From: Epilithonimonas sp. JDS
GTDB taxonomy: Bacteria; Bacteroidota; Bacteroidia; Flavobacteriales; Weeksellaceae
NCBI RefSeq assembly: GCF_021261315.1
Contig: NZ_JAJSAX010000001.1
Location: 186,001 to 250,000, forward strand
DNA: 64,000 nt
Direction: 5' to 3'
The notes beneath the pieces are model-generated. The model had not been told where the DNA came from. It worked only from the letters and a program-made list of their open reading frames with translations, and ran no database searches. A program made the position numbers and the translations under genes. How positions within the stretch are numbered: the first letter of the stretch is position 1; the number at the start of each line of letters is the position of its first letter. Shown here piece after piece: positions 27,772-35,783 of this stretch.

Positions 27772-28134
27772 TCTACAAATTATAACAAATCGCTCTTTAA
27801 GATAGCAAAAAACGATTCCAGCGACGGAAAATATTTCTTACTTCAAAAAGGAAAAGCTTATTGCGATAAAGGAGAAGCTGATTATGTAGCCGTTACCGAA
27901 GATGATCTTTCCTTTAATCCTTCGGCAATGCCTTTTGGAACCTGCAATATTGAAGATAAAAAGCTAAAACATGTTATAACCCTCTGGTCAGAAAACTATA
28001 TTTGCGATACATCAATTTGGGATAATAAAGAGAATATCATTCTCAAACTCAGAAAAATTGAAACGGGCATTGATACCTATACGAAAATTACTGTTACCAG
28101 TCTTAAATCACAAAACAAAACATTACAAATATAA
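27772..28134 (+). pseudogene. Truncated second copy of the DUF4280 PAAR-like gene, fused to an unrelated tail
   Basis: The frame is open from just after the lipoprotein stop to a stop at 28134, but the first ATG is at 27928. Translation from about 27814 gives SSDGKYFLLQKGKAYCDKG, then EADYVAVTEDDLSFNPSAMP and FGTCNI. This matches the intact DUF4280 gene (DGKYFVIQKGMACCDKG and EADYLAVTEDDLTFNPPAMP) closely, also at DNA level. Twenty residues are cleanly missing between CDKG and EADY. After FGTCNI the similarity ends and about 60 unrelated residues follow. With no start codon before the homologous part it is probably dead. It looks like a scar of a previous effector cassette. Confidence 0.75.
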
Positions 28135-28139
28135 ACAAG

Positions 28140-28820
28140 ATGGTAAAAAAACAAAATGAAATCTTCAAAAAGCTGATCAATGTGATTTATAAATTTAGAT
28201 TTATTGCAATATTTTCGGTTTGCATTTTTTGTAAAGGACAAGAAGTGGATATTATTAACAAACCTTTTTCATTGGAAAAATATTCTGAAAAGATTTCCAA
28301 TGATGATTCATTTACTTTTTTGCAGTCAAAAAAATTTAAGAAAATTTTCAATGAAAATTGTAAATACTTTATTCAAAAAGGATGGCAAAAAATTGGTCAA
28401 AGTGATTACACAGTTACTGAATTAGTCGCCAGTAATGAAACTGATTTATCAAAAATAGAATCTAAAAGAAGCACAATATACTTGTTCATCACGGGAAATA
28501 AAATATTAAAAGACACTTTGAAAATTAAAAAGAATTTTGATTATTCTATTTGTCAATTAGACAAGGAGAACAGAAAAATTGGTTTAGCAGTAGGGAAATA
28601 TACAGTGAGTGCAGGTAATGAATTCTTTGAAATCCATCATTTGTATCAAATAGATAATGAAGGAAAAATTAAAAAAATTAAATTGAGCACTACTGTTTTT
28701 GACTGTCCGGCTCCAAGTGATTATGTAAAAGATGAAGAACCAGAGTCGTATACATTTGGAGTTGTAGGAGGGAAAAAGCTTAACAGGTACTGGTATGAAA
28801 ACTCTTTGAATAATCAATAA
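28140..28820 (+). CDS. Secreted protein of unknown function, candidate orphan immunity protein
   Basis: The 226-residue protein has a basic N-terminus and one hydrophobic stretch (FRFIAIFSVCIFCKG, about residues 22-36) that reads as a signal peptide, so it is probably periplasmic. I do not recognise the mature part. Motifs visible are FIQKGWQKIGQSDYTVTEL and a C-terminal PESYTFGVVGGKKLNRYW. It starts 5 bases after the broken DUF4280 remnant and its stop abuts the ATG of the next short ORF (TAAATG). AT-rich codon use and position in the effector region suggest a retained immunity gene. Confidence 0.6.
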   Translation: MVKKQNEIFKKLINVIYKFRFIAIFSVCIFCKGQEVDIINKPFSLEKYSEKISNDDSFTFLQSKKFKKIFNENCKYFIQKGWQKIGQSDYTVTELVASNETDLSKIESKRSTIYLFITGNKILKDTLKIKKNFDYSICQLDKENRKIGLAVGKYTVSAGNEFFEIHHLYQIDNEGKIKKIKLSTTVFDCPAPSDYVKDEEPESYTFGVVGGKKLNRYWYENSLNNQ

Positions 28821-28976
28821 ATGAAATACTTAGTAACAATAATTTTTTATGCACTTATTTTTTTGGGTTGTGAACAAAATTCAAATAATCATTTTAAAAA
28901 TGAAAGTAAGAATTTGCAATCAAAAACAATAGTCAGTGATTTGGTAAAGCCGAAGAGACTTTTGCAATCAAGATAA
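28821..28976 (+). pseudogene. Short lipoprotein, probably frameshifted remnant
   Basis: A 51-residue ORF has a good lipoprotein signal (FYALIFLGC) and starts directly at the previous stop. After about 40 residues it ends in KPKRLLQSR. A second frame, open from 28940 to about 29157, continues with protein-like sequence (KAEETFAIKIRQSKFLITIN and onward), which suggests a single-base frameshift near 28940-28950 in a once longer lipoprotein. Alternatively it is a genuine small lipoprotein. I cannot exclude a sequencing error. Confidence 0.45.
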
Positions 28977-29081
28977 GGCAGTCAAAATTTTTGATTACTA
29001 TTAATCTGAATTATCAGAAAAATTATGAGTTTAAAGTAAATAACGAAAGTAAATTTACCCAGCAAAATGAATGCAGAAGTT

Positions 29082-29474
29082 ATGTTAAAAAAAATTGTTA
29101 TTATTTTTTCATTTCTATTATTTTTGAATATTTGTGCTCAAAATTATCCTCAGGGTAATTATACGGTTACAACAACAGTTGAAGAAATAGGTACTGAAAA
29201 TACGATCAAAATGAAATTTGATTTTTATTTTAATGATGGAAAAGCATATTTAAGACTTGATACAAATAATTCTTTAGAAGCATATTGTGAAGGAGAATAT
29301 TCTATAAATGAAAAGAAAAATAAAGTATTAGTTTTGAGATATAGTGGAGAAGGAATATGCGCAAATGAAATTGAAATCAATACTATATATATTAAAAAGA
29401 TAAAGAATTTTTATTACGTAAAATCTAGACGATTTCGTAGTGAAAAATGGTTGATACTCAAAAAAATAATATAA
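29082..29474 (+). CDS. Small secreted protein of unknown function, candidate immunity protein
   Basis: The product is about 130 residues with a signal peptide (LKKIVIIFSFLLFLNICAQ). I chose the ATG at 29082 because the signal begins there; an ATG at 29067 adds five residues. The mature part (about 110 residues, YPQGNYTVTTTVEEIG, FYFNDGKAYLRLDT, two Cys in AYCEGEYS and GEGICANEI) looks like a small periplasmic beta-rich domain. I do not recognise the family. It is the last rightward gene before the convergent junction of the T6SS arms, and an immunity role is inferred from that place. Confidence 0.55.
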   Translation: MLKKIVIIFSFLLFLNICAQNYPQGNYTVTTTVEEIGTENTIKMKFDFYFNDGKAYLRLDTNNSLEAYCEGEYSINEKKNKVLVLRYSGEGICANEIEINTIYIKKIKNFYYVKSRRFRSEKWLILKKII

Positions 29475-29692
29475 ACTTATTCAAAACATAAAAGAAATTA
29501 CAGAATTAATCTTTTACTGTTTTCTCGGTGAAATCTACATTCAAATGATAAGACAAATCCTCGTACCCTAATTAATAAGTAATATTGGCAACCTATCGGA
29601 GTTTTGCTGCTGGGCTAGATCTTTTTTATCCAGTTTTCTGGCAACTGATGATTTGTAGCGCTAAAAGTAACATTTTTCGCTTTCGTTTTAAA

Positions 29693-30763
29693 TCAATAAT
29701 CATTATAAGAATCTCTATATTCCACCTCCGTTTTAAAAATCCGGGTACTGTCAGCTTTTAAAGGTTCATTATTGAGGAAAATTTCAAAATTACTGTCATC
29801 AGGAGCAATTCTAAATTCTAATTTCGCATTATTGCCGGCTTTTTTGAATGATTCATTGGTTTTTTCCCAGCTGAAGTATGCTCTGCCAACAAATTGTTGG
29901 TCTTTGCCGGTTTCCCAAATAAAATTAAGTTCTTTCGGAATTGCTCTGCTCTTCGCTGGAATATTGTTGATCCACGGTCGAAACATCGACTCTTGTTCCG
30001 CATTGTAATATTTGAAATTCATTTCGAACAGTCGCAGAGATTTGTTGGTTGAAGTGATAGTGGGTTGGTACAAATATTTAATGCGGTAGTTTTCCCAAAG
30101 TTGGGGAGAGAGATCTAAAAATCGATTTTTTCTCATTTCTTCACGGGTAACTGAAAGTTTGGAAAAGAACTTTTTCTCCAGTTCTTGATCATCCTTAATT
30201 ACTTCTGCTTGAAATCGACCTAATTCAATACGTACTTTTCCAAAATTCAGCCAAACCACGACCATTCCCTTCGGCGCAAATCCAAAAACCAAATCGGAAA
30301 AGCTGTTATAAGGATTCGTGGCACTGCTGAATTTCTCATATCTTCCTAACTTCTTAAATTCCTGCAGCGGTTCCTTGTCATCCGTTGTAGATCCGCTTTG
30401 TGCATAAGCTCGTTCCATGTAATCTTTGATTAGATCTTCGGAGAAATTGGCTTTTAAATGGTAAAAAGTATCCTCGTATCTGGAAAAATATATAATATCG
30501 GCGCCTATTGGAGTTCCTTGTTGTTCCGTCCAACCTTTACCGGAATATCCCCATTCTCCAGAACTGCTTCCATAAGGCAGATGTGCATCTTTTCCTTCTA
30601 AGGTAAAGATTTGATCTTGTATCGGCGTAATATTTAAATCATTATTTGGATGGCTGATTTCTACATGAAATTCGGGCATTTTTTGTGATTTCATTTTTTG
30701 GCAACTTAAATTTTGGGTGATCAATAGAAAATAGAACGCTAATTTTAACAGTGATTTATCCAT
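29693..30763 (-). CDS. DUF2931 lipoprotein, probable immunity protein of the Tle1-type phospholipase
   Basis: The 356-residue protein has a lipoprotein signal (FYFLLITQNLSC, Cys about residue 21) and residues typical of DUF2931 (GEWGYSGKGWTEQQGTPIGA near 69-88, then IIYFSRYEDTFYHLKANF). DUF2931 lipoproteins are often encoded beside T6SS lipase effectors. Its ATG overlaps the end of the DUF2235 phospholipase gene by 8 bases, so the two are translationally coupled. A periplasmic lipoprotein is the expected form of immunity against a membrane-attacking phospholipase. Family assignment by eye is fairly firm; the immunity role is inference. Confidence 0.78.
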   Translation of the reverse strand: MDKSLLKLAFYFLLITQNLSCQKMKSQKMPEFHVEISHPNNDLNITPIQDQIFTLEGKDAHLPYGSSSGEWGYSGKGWTEQQGTPIGADIIYFSRYEDTFYHLKANFSEDLIKDYMERAYAQSGSTTDDKEPLQEFKKLGRYEKFSSATNPYNSFSDLVFGFAPKGMVVVWLNFGKVRIELGRFQAEVIKDDQELEKKFFSKLSVTREEMRKNRFLDLSPQLWENYRIKYLYQPTITSTNKSLRLFEMNFKYYNAEQESMFRPWINNIPAKSRAIPKELNFIWETGKDQQFVGRAYFSWEKTNESFKKAGNNAKLEFRIAPDDSNFEIFLNNEPLKADSTRIFKTEVEYRDSYNDY

Positions 30764-32438
30764 CTTGTATATGTCTTTTTCGATATTGTGCAGTTAAAGC
30801 ACCTTCTTTTTTAGGCGCGTCGTTGTTGGGTTTAGGACTCAGACCAATTTGATTAGCTTTTACGGACCAGTGCAGATATTCATGTCTCAATCTTTTTAAA
30901 TCATTAATGTCACTTATTTTATTAAGATAACTTAGCGCTTTTATATCTTGAATGTACTGTGCTGCAGAGGGTTTTGAGCCTTTGTTGAATTCGTTAACAT
31001 ATTTGTTTCGAATCTGGTTGCAGCCATTAGTATACTCTAGCAATTGTCCATAAATAGAGGTTAGAAAAGGATCTGCAATCTTATGATTTTCATCGATGAT
31101 CGAGTCGAGATAATGAACTCCAAATTGTTTTGAATAATGAAACATTAGGTTTAATGGAACTTTGTCATAATTATTAGATAGTTGTCTTGTTCCTACCAAT
31201 CCATAATATTGATTTCCTTTGTTCCACCACCGATCGTATTTTACATCCTTTTGATAAAAGTACTTAATTTCGAGTTGATCTTCATTATACCAACCTTCTT
31301 CAACTACAATCTTTTTAAATTCTTCGCATTCTTTATGAGTCGTTTGATCATAAGGATCCAATCTTTTACAGTACAAAACTGAAATTTCTTCTCCAATTCC
31401 GTACGATCCACCAATATCAGAGTGAACACCTGGAAGTGTAAGTTCCAAACCATTAATTCCGGTACTTTTAATATTAGTTAAATCGAAATTATCTCGGTAT
31501 TCATCATCTGCAGCTATTTGTAGAACAAAATCCACTTTCCCATTTCCAATGGTATTCAGACCCAACTGTTTGGTGTCTCCATCGATTCCCATACCACCAC
31601 GATGATTCAGTCCAAAAGAAGCAACAGTATCATACAGTCCTGCGAATCTGAAAACAATCTTATTGATTTTCAATTCCTTTTCCATAAGGCAGGCACCGAA
31701 ATATCCATATTGATTAATGAATTTAAGTTTCGAACCATCTTTGTCTTTAATAATGAAATTACCTTCCAAACCAATGTATTCAGGAGCAAAGATTTGAAGA
31801 ACAGTGTTTGCTCTGGAAAAACTCATGCTTGGTGGACGGGTAACAAGGTGAACGAAATGTCTGGCTGCAGCTGCTCCTCTGCTAAAACCGAAAACTGTAA
31901 CAGTTAGGGTATCAATGATTTTAGTTTTATCTGTTACTTTCTTTTCAACGGCTTCCGCACCTTTTTTACAACCTTTTGCAACTTTTCCCACAATTCCCGT
32001 TTCTCCTGAACCTTGTATTACACCAAATGCTACACTGTCACTTTTTTCATCTTCAGTACCAATTCCTTCAATATACCAGGAAACTTGATTGGCCTCACCG
32101 GGATTGATGGCATCATATCCTTTGGCAATATTGGTAAATTCGTTATTATAACTGTCATCTCCATCACTGCTCGCTTTACTATGATTTGCACCAAGATTGG
32201 TGTTTGTTTTATTATTTTGCGTTCCGTCAAAAAATAAATTAAGACTTATATCTATAAAATTTACAGGTTTGTCATCTGGATTAATTTCATCTGCTTTATT
32301 GTAACTAACTCCCGTCGTATTTCCTTGTTGATTTACATTGACCAAACCACTATTCTCAATATTTCCCTTAGAAAAATTAAGTTGATTTCCCTCGGTTTGT
32401 GTAACTACTTTTCCTTCTACAAAATATTCGATGCTCAT
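30756..32438 (-). CDS. Tle1-type T6SS phospholipase effector (DUF2235)
   Basis: The 560-residue protein is an alpha/beta hydrolase of the DUF2235 family, which includes Tle1 T6SS phospholipases. The N-terminal strand ISLNLFFDGTQNN (about residues 64-76) is the family hallmark. The nucleophile elbow is GFSRGAA with S186. The likely acid is D270 in GLYDTVASFG and the likely His is H339 in LPGVHSDIGGSYG. No signal peptide is present, as expected for delivery by the T6SS. It starts 2 bases after vgrG, so VgrG is the probable carrier, and it is followed by an overlapping DUF2931 lipoprotein gene. It would hydrolyse membrane phospholipids of a target cell. Confidence 0.88.
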   Translation of the reverse strand: MSIEYFVEGKVVTQTEGNQLNFSKGNIENSGLVNVNQQGNTTGVSYNKADEINPDDKPVNFIDISLNLFFDGTQNNKTNTNLGANHSKASSDGDDSYNNEFTNIAKGYDAINPGEANQVSWYIEGIGTEDEKSDSVAFGVIQGSGETGIVGKVAKGCKKGAEAVEKKVTDKTKIIDTLTVTVFGFSRGAAAARHFVHLVTRPPSMSFSRANTVLQIFAPEYIGLEGNFIIKDKDGSKLKFINQYGYFGACLMEKELKINKIVFRFAGLYDTVASFGLNHRGGMGIDGDTKQLGLNTIGNGKVDFVLQIAADDEYRDNFDLTNIKSTGINGLELTLPGVHSDIGGSYGIGEEISVLYCKRLDPYDQTTHKECEEFKKIVVEEGWYNEDQLEIKYFYQKDVKYDRWWNKGNQYYGLVGTRQLSNNYDKVPLNLMFHYSKQFGVHYLDSIIDENHKIADPFLTSIYGQLLEYTNGCNQIRNKYVNEFNKGSKPSAAQYIQDIKALSYLNKISDINDLKRLRHEYLHWSVKANQIGLSPKPNNDAPKKEGALTAQYRKRHIQDG

Positions 32439-32440
32439 TG

Positions 32441-34402
32441 CTAATGGTTTTTCGATTTTTCGCCACTATTATTTTTCACTTCTTTTTCTGCATGATGCTC
32501 TACATTTCCCTTGCTGCTGACTTCGATGCCTTTCAAACTGGTCAGTTTGTGTTCTTTTTCTGCAAAGGTTTCCATATCGCCTTTCACATAATGGATGAGT
32601 TTTCCAATCACGTTGGTCATAAAACTGGCACCAACTGCCACGTTTTTCATGGCTCCCACATTTTCAGAGAAATTCATAGCAACAGTATCTGATTTATTCA
32701 TTCCGATGGTATTGGTTTGATTCGCGCCCACTGTGGTTGTCATATTTTGTCCCACAGAAATGTTCATATTTGCACCTGCATTAAAATTAATGTCATTTGG
32801 TGCGGTCACCGTAATATTGCCCGCTCCATCCATAAAATAGGTATTCCCACTCGGATCGAGTATCGTCACACTTTTTTCATCATCATTCATCAAAACTCTG
32901 ATGCCACTTTTGGTTTGGATGGATCGCATATGATTATTCACACCTCCACCCAAACCAACCTGCCCATGAAACATCCCGCCCATCACAAACGGCCTGTCCG
33001 GATGATTGTGCACAAAACCCACCATCACCTGATCGCCAACTTCGGGAATGGCGACGTAACCTCTGTTTTGGGTGATTTGATCTGTCCCGCCGGCATCCGG
33101 ACTCATCATTCTGATGAAATTCGTGGTATCGTGCAATTGCCAGTCGAATTTTACTATCACTCTGCCTTGTCCTTGAGGATCGGTATTGCTGATGACTGTT
33201 GCAATCTGCGGCTGCGCTGCCGGAACTTCGAAGTGTGGTTTTGGTAGGAATCCCGTGTCACTTGCAATCGCTTTGAAAGTCCCGTGGTAGTGTCCCAAAG
33301 TATCCACATCGTGCGTAGCTTCCGTCACCATTATTCTTGTAAAATAACTGGTTTGGTTACTGTCCGGCTTTCTCATTTCCAAGTCGGCAACGCAGCCCGG
33401 ATACAGAAACGGAATCGAAATATTGCCACTCACCGTGAAAACTTCCACCGCCTTGCTTCCGGCTGTACTTTCTTGGGAATTCACCACATCCTTATCAGTT
33501 GTCGCCTTGATGGGAGCAACCTGCAGAGATCTGGTCTGGAAAATATCTGTCTGTGTTTTGCTGTAAGCGGTTTTCGCCAGATCGCTTTTATGTTTTATTT
33601 GTGTTTCGCCGGATGTCAGTTTTGAATGCTGGCTGCTGTTGTAGCCGTAGAATTCCGGTTTTGTGTGAACAGCTTTTAATTCTACGCGGATGTCGCTGAC
33701 GTTGCTGCCGTATATTAATTTTAATGGTGGATTCTGTGGCGGCAATTTTCCAAAATGAAGCACTTCGCCGTCATAATAAAACTGTTCGCCGTAAGCTTCC
33801 GCCATTCTAGCAAGATAATTGTAATGCGTCTCGTTGTACTGCACGCTGAATGGGATTTCGGAGTAGTCATTAGCATCAATCCTTACATCATATTTGCTGC
33901 TTCCCAATCCTTCTTTGATAAGCTGTGAAGCAATAATACTGAGACTCACAGGACTCTCACCTCCAAAACTCTGAACCGTAGGCGCAGAATCCAGTAAAAT
34001 CGTAGGACTGTAACCGCCGAGAACGATATTGGGAAGTCCTCCTTTTTCCTGACTGAAACCTACTTTGGTAATTACACCCACAAATGTACGCTCCGGACTG
34101 TCCGGAATGTCTTTATATTTTTGAACAACCGTGATTCTCTTCCCTAAAAACTCGTGGCTGGATTCCAGATTGTGATCTTCCTTGCCTCCCAGCGTGTCGT
34201 GCGCTAAAACCAGTTCGAACTCGTGGTGTTTGCCGGAATTTTGAGATAAGGTAAAATTTTTATAATGCGAAATCACTTTTCCCTCAATCACGATATTGAG
34301 TTTTACAAGCCTGTTGATCCCGAAGATCTGACTTGCGGAGATTGAGTTGGCACTGTTATCTGGTTTGAAAGTCGGGCGGACAGGCGTATTTGGAGTTTCC
34401 AT
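32441..34402 (-). CDS. vgrG: T6SS spike protein VgrG (TssI)
   Basis: The 653-residue protein has the Vgr/gp27-gp5 layout: a gp27-like N-terminal part, a gp5 OB domain near residues 385-470 with DPQGQGRVIVKFDW, and GYVAIPEVGDQVMVGFVHN followed by HPDRPFVMGG. A C-terminal beta-helix needle has repeats such as GNITVTA, GANMNIS, GQNMTTTVGAN and IGMNKSDTV (about 525-610). The last 40 residues are charged and may fit cargo. The trimer is the spike that punctures the target and carries the downstream phospholipase. It is part of an operon with the Tle1 and DUF2931 genes and lies 318 bases downstream of hcp. Confidence 0.94.
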   Translation of the reverse strand: METPNTPVRPTFKPDNSANSISASQIFGINRLVKLNIVIEGKVISHYKNFTLSQNSGKHHEFELVLAHDTLGGKEDHNLESSHEFLGKRITVVQKYKDIPDSPERTFVGVITKVGFSQEKGGLPNIVLGGYSPTILLDSAPTVQSFGGESPVSLSIIASQLIKEGLGSSKYDVRIDANDYSEIPFSVQYNETHYNYLARMAEAYGEQFYYDGEVLHFGKLPPQNPPLKLIYGSNVSDIRVELKAVHTKPEFYGYNSSQHSKLTSGETQIKHKSDLAKTAYSKTQTDIFQTRSLQVAPIKATTDKDVVNSQESTAGSKAVEVFTVSGNISIPFLYPGCVADLEMRKPDSNQTSYFTRIMVTEATHDVDTLGHYHGTFKAIASDTGFLPKPHFEVPAAQPQIATVISNTDPQGQGRVIVKFDWQLHDTTNFIRMMSPDAGGTDQITQNRGYVAIPEVGDQVMVGFVHNHPDRPFVMGGMFHGQVGLGGGVNNHMRSIQTKSGIRVLMNDDEKSVTILDPSGNTYFMDGAGNITVTAPNDINFNAGANMNISVGQNMTTTVGANQTNTIGMNKSDTVAMNFSENVGAMKNVAVGASFMTNVIGKLIHYVKGDMETFAEKEHKLTSLKGIEVSSKGNVEHHAEKEVKNNSGEKSKNH

Positions 34403-34633
34403 ATTTGGTGATTTTAGTAATTTTTTATAAAAAGACTTTGATCAGATCTTTAGTTTTAATACTTAACTATAAAAGAAAATCTAATTTAAAAAGAGAAAAT
34501 TCTTTCAAAGTTTGATTCGAATCTTCGTTTTAAAGATCATTAGACCAATAAAAATATTTGTCTGGAATAGATTCATTTTTTTAATATAAAACCACATCAA
34601 GAATGATGCAATTATTTTATAAAATAGTCTTAT
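34403..34633. other. Intergenic region upstream of vgrG
   Basis: The AT-rich gap between vgrG and hcp (34403-34720) has no ORF. Its hcp-proximal end holds the hcp terminator (34634-34683). I find no exact -7 box for vgrG here, so vgrG may rely partly on read-through from hcp. Confidence 0.45.
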
Positions 34634-34683
34634 TAAGAAAAAATCCTGATGAAAAATGCCAAAATTGGATCTTCATCAGGATT
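34634..34683 (-). terminator. Terminator of hcp
   Basis: On the reverse strand AATCCTGATGAA pairs perfectly with TTCATCAGGATT around an 18-base loop, followed by a T-rich run. It lies 38 bases after the hcp stop. Confidence 0.8.
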
Positions 34684-34720
34684 GTTTTCAATGATTTGGT
34701 GTAGAATTGATAATCAAAGA

Positions 34721-35128
34721 TTATTTAGCTCCCGGCCAGATTCCATCGTAAGCTGAGTTACCGTAATCGATTTTCTCGGCACTCACCACGAAACTGATGA
34801 ACATATTATCTTCGTTCAAAGCGTCATAATCTACCTCGTGCTGGATCACGTATCCGTTGTCCCACTTCAAAGTAGTCAATGTGCCTTCTTCGTGAGATTT
34901 GTTGAACGTAACTTCGCCGCTTGTAGGCTTGTATTTTCCGTTCAGTAAGCTTTCCAGGATTCCAGAATCTTCTGTAGCTTCTACAGTAATTTTGATCAAC
35001 GCATTAGAAGGATCTGATGCTACTCTTCCTGATACATCGGTGTTTCTGGAAACACCATAATTTAGTTTAAGGATTTTTTGTTCTGCTCCGCCGTTGAATT
35101 TCAAAACAGCTCTTGAATTGTTTGCCAT
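34721..35128 (-). CDS. tssD: T6SS inner tube protein Hcp (TssD)
   Basis: The 135-residue protein is the Bacteroidota type Hcp/TssD that stacks as hexameric rings to form the inner tube and is secreted. The start NNSRAVLKFNGGAEQKILKL is like the family's first strand, and the centre VSGRVASDPSNALIKITVEA is the conserved extended loop region. It has no signal peptide. It is a monocistron with its own promoter box (35185-35192) and terminator, consistent with the high amount of Hcp needed. Confidence 0.9.
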   Translation of the reverse strand: MANNSRAVLKFNGGAEQKILKLNYGVSRNTDVSGRVASDPSNALIKITVEATEDSGILESLLNGKYKPTSGEVTFNKSHEEGTLTTLKWDNGYVIQHEVDYDALNEDNMFISFVVSAEKIDYGNSAYDGIWPGAK

Positions 35129-35184
35129 GATTTCTAAATTTTAAATATTAATATAAAGTGATTTGTTTTCTTATTTTAATATAC

Positions 35185-35192
35185 CAAAGATA
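35185..35192 (-). promoter_or_regulatory. Bacteroidota -7 box of hcp
   Basis: The reverse strand reads TATCTTTG, an exact TAnnTTTG, 57 bases before the hcp ATG. No good -33 TTTG is seen. Confidence 0.6.
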
Positions 35193-35264
35193 GAACCACC
35201 AACTAATTTTTTCAGTAGTAGAATTACTACACTTTTACAAAATATAAAAAATTTAATTTTATAC

Positions 35265-35708
35265 TTAAAGAATTGGCGCTGAAGGGAGAATCTGATATTT
35301 CACGTCGAAATCTTTAATAAGTAATTTGTAGGACTGTGGAGCAATCAGGTATATAATTACTGAATCTTTTTTACCCTGATTTATCTTCAAACCCTGATCT
35401 GAAATAACTCTAACAGGAAAAAACATACTGTCCTTAGAACCTTTTATAATTTTCCCATCATCAATTTTATAAATAAAAATAGTCTTATTATTAATTTTTG
35501 GACTGCTGATCAGTTGGGTTTTATCACTTTTTATAACAAGAAGACTTTTTTCAACAGCTTCTTCTGCAGACAATACTCTTTTCTTCTGTTCATTTCTTTC
35601 GTTTTTGAAAAGATCAACAGCAAAGTGGTCAGGTCTTTCATATTCCTTTTTACAGGATACTATAAATGATAAAATTATTAGTGATATTAAAAAACTTTGT
35701 ATTCTCAT
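35265..35708 (-). CDS. Small lipoprotein in the T6SS cluster
   Basis: From the ATG at 35708 the product is 147 residues with a lipoprotein signal (RIQSFLISLIILSFIVSC). The longer frame to 35747 would put 13 residues before the signal and run back into the tssC terminator, so I prefer the internal start. The mature part (YERPDHFAVDLFKNERNEQK, then a beta-rich half ending QILPSAPIL) is unknown to me. Its place between tssC and hcp suggests an envelope component of T6SS-iii, possibly TssQ-like, but I cannot confirm the family. Confidence 0.65.
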   Translation of the reverse strand: MRIQSFLISLIILSFIVSCKKEYERPDHFAVDLFKNERNEQKKRVLSAEEAVEKSLLVIKSDKTQLISSPKINNKTIFIYKIDDGKIIKGSKDSMFFPVRVISDQGLKINQGKKDSVIIYLIAPQSYKLLIKDFDVKYQILPSAPIL

Positions 35709-35730
35709 TTTAATTAAGATTAATAAAAAA

Positions 35731-35762
35731 GGGAATCCGCAAATCACGTTGCAAATTCCCCT
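35731..35762 (-). terminator. Terminator of the tssR-tssB-tssC operon
   Basis: GGGAAT and ATTCCC, with inner GCAA/TTGC, form the stem, and on the reverse strand a TTTTTT run follows. It lies 22 bases after the tssC stop. Confidence 0.75.
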
Positions 35763-35783
35763 TTGTTATATTTAATAATAAAA

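Noticed and set aside
27928-28134. Short ORF of 68 codons as an independent gene
   Set aside because: Its first residues are the middle of the DUF4280 domain; the homologous frame extends upstream without a start, so it is better read as part of a remnant.
29475-29692. Possible RNA gene or mobile element at the convergent T6SS junction
   Set aside because: Only weak imperfect hairpins are present; no ORF, terminal repeat or convincing RNA fold was seen.
32717-33247. Forward ORF of 176 codons antisense to vgrG
   Set aside because: It lies wholly inside the well-supported vgrG gene; His/Ile-rich composition is typical of antisense translation.
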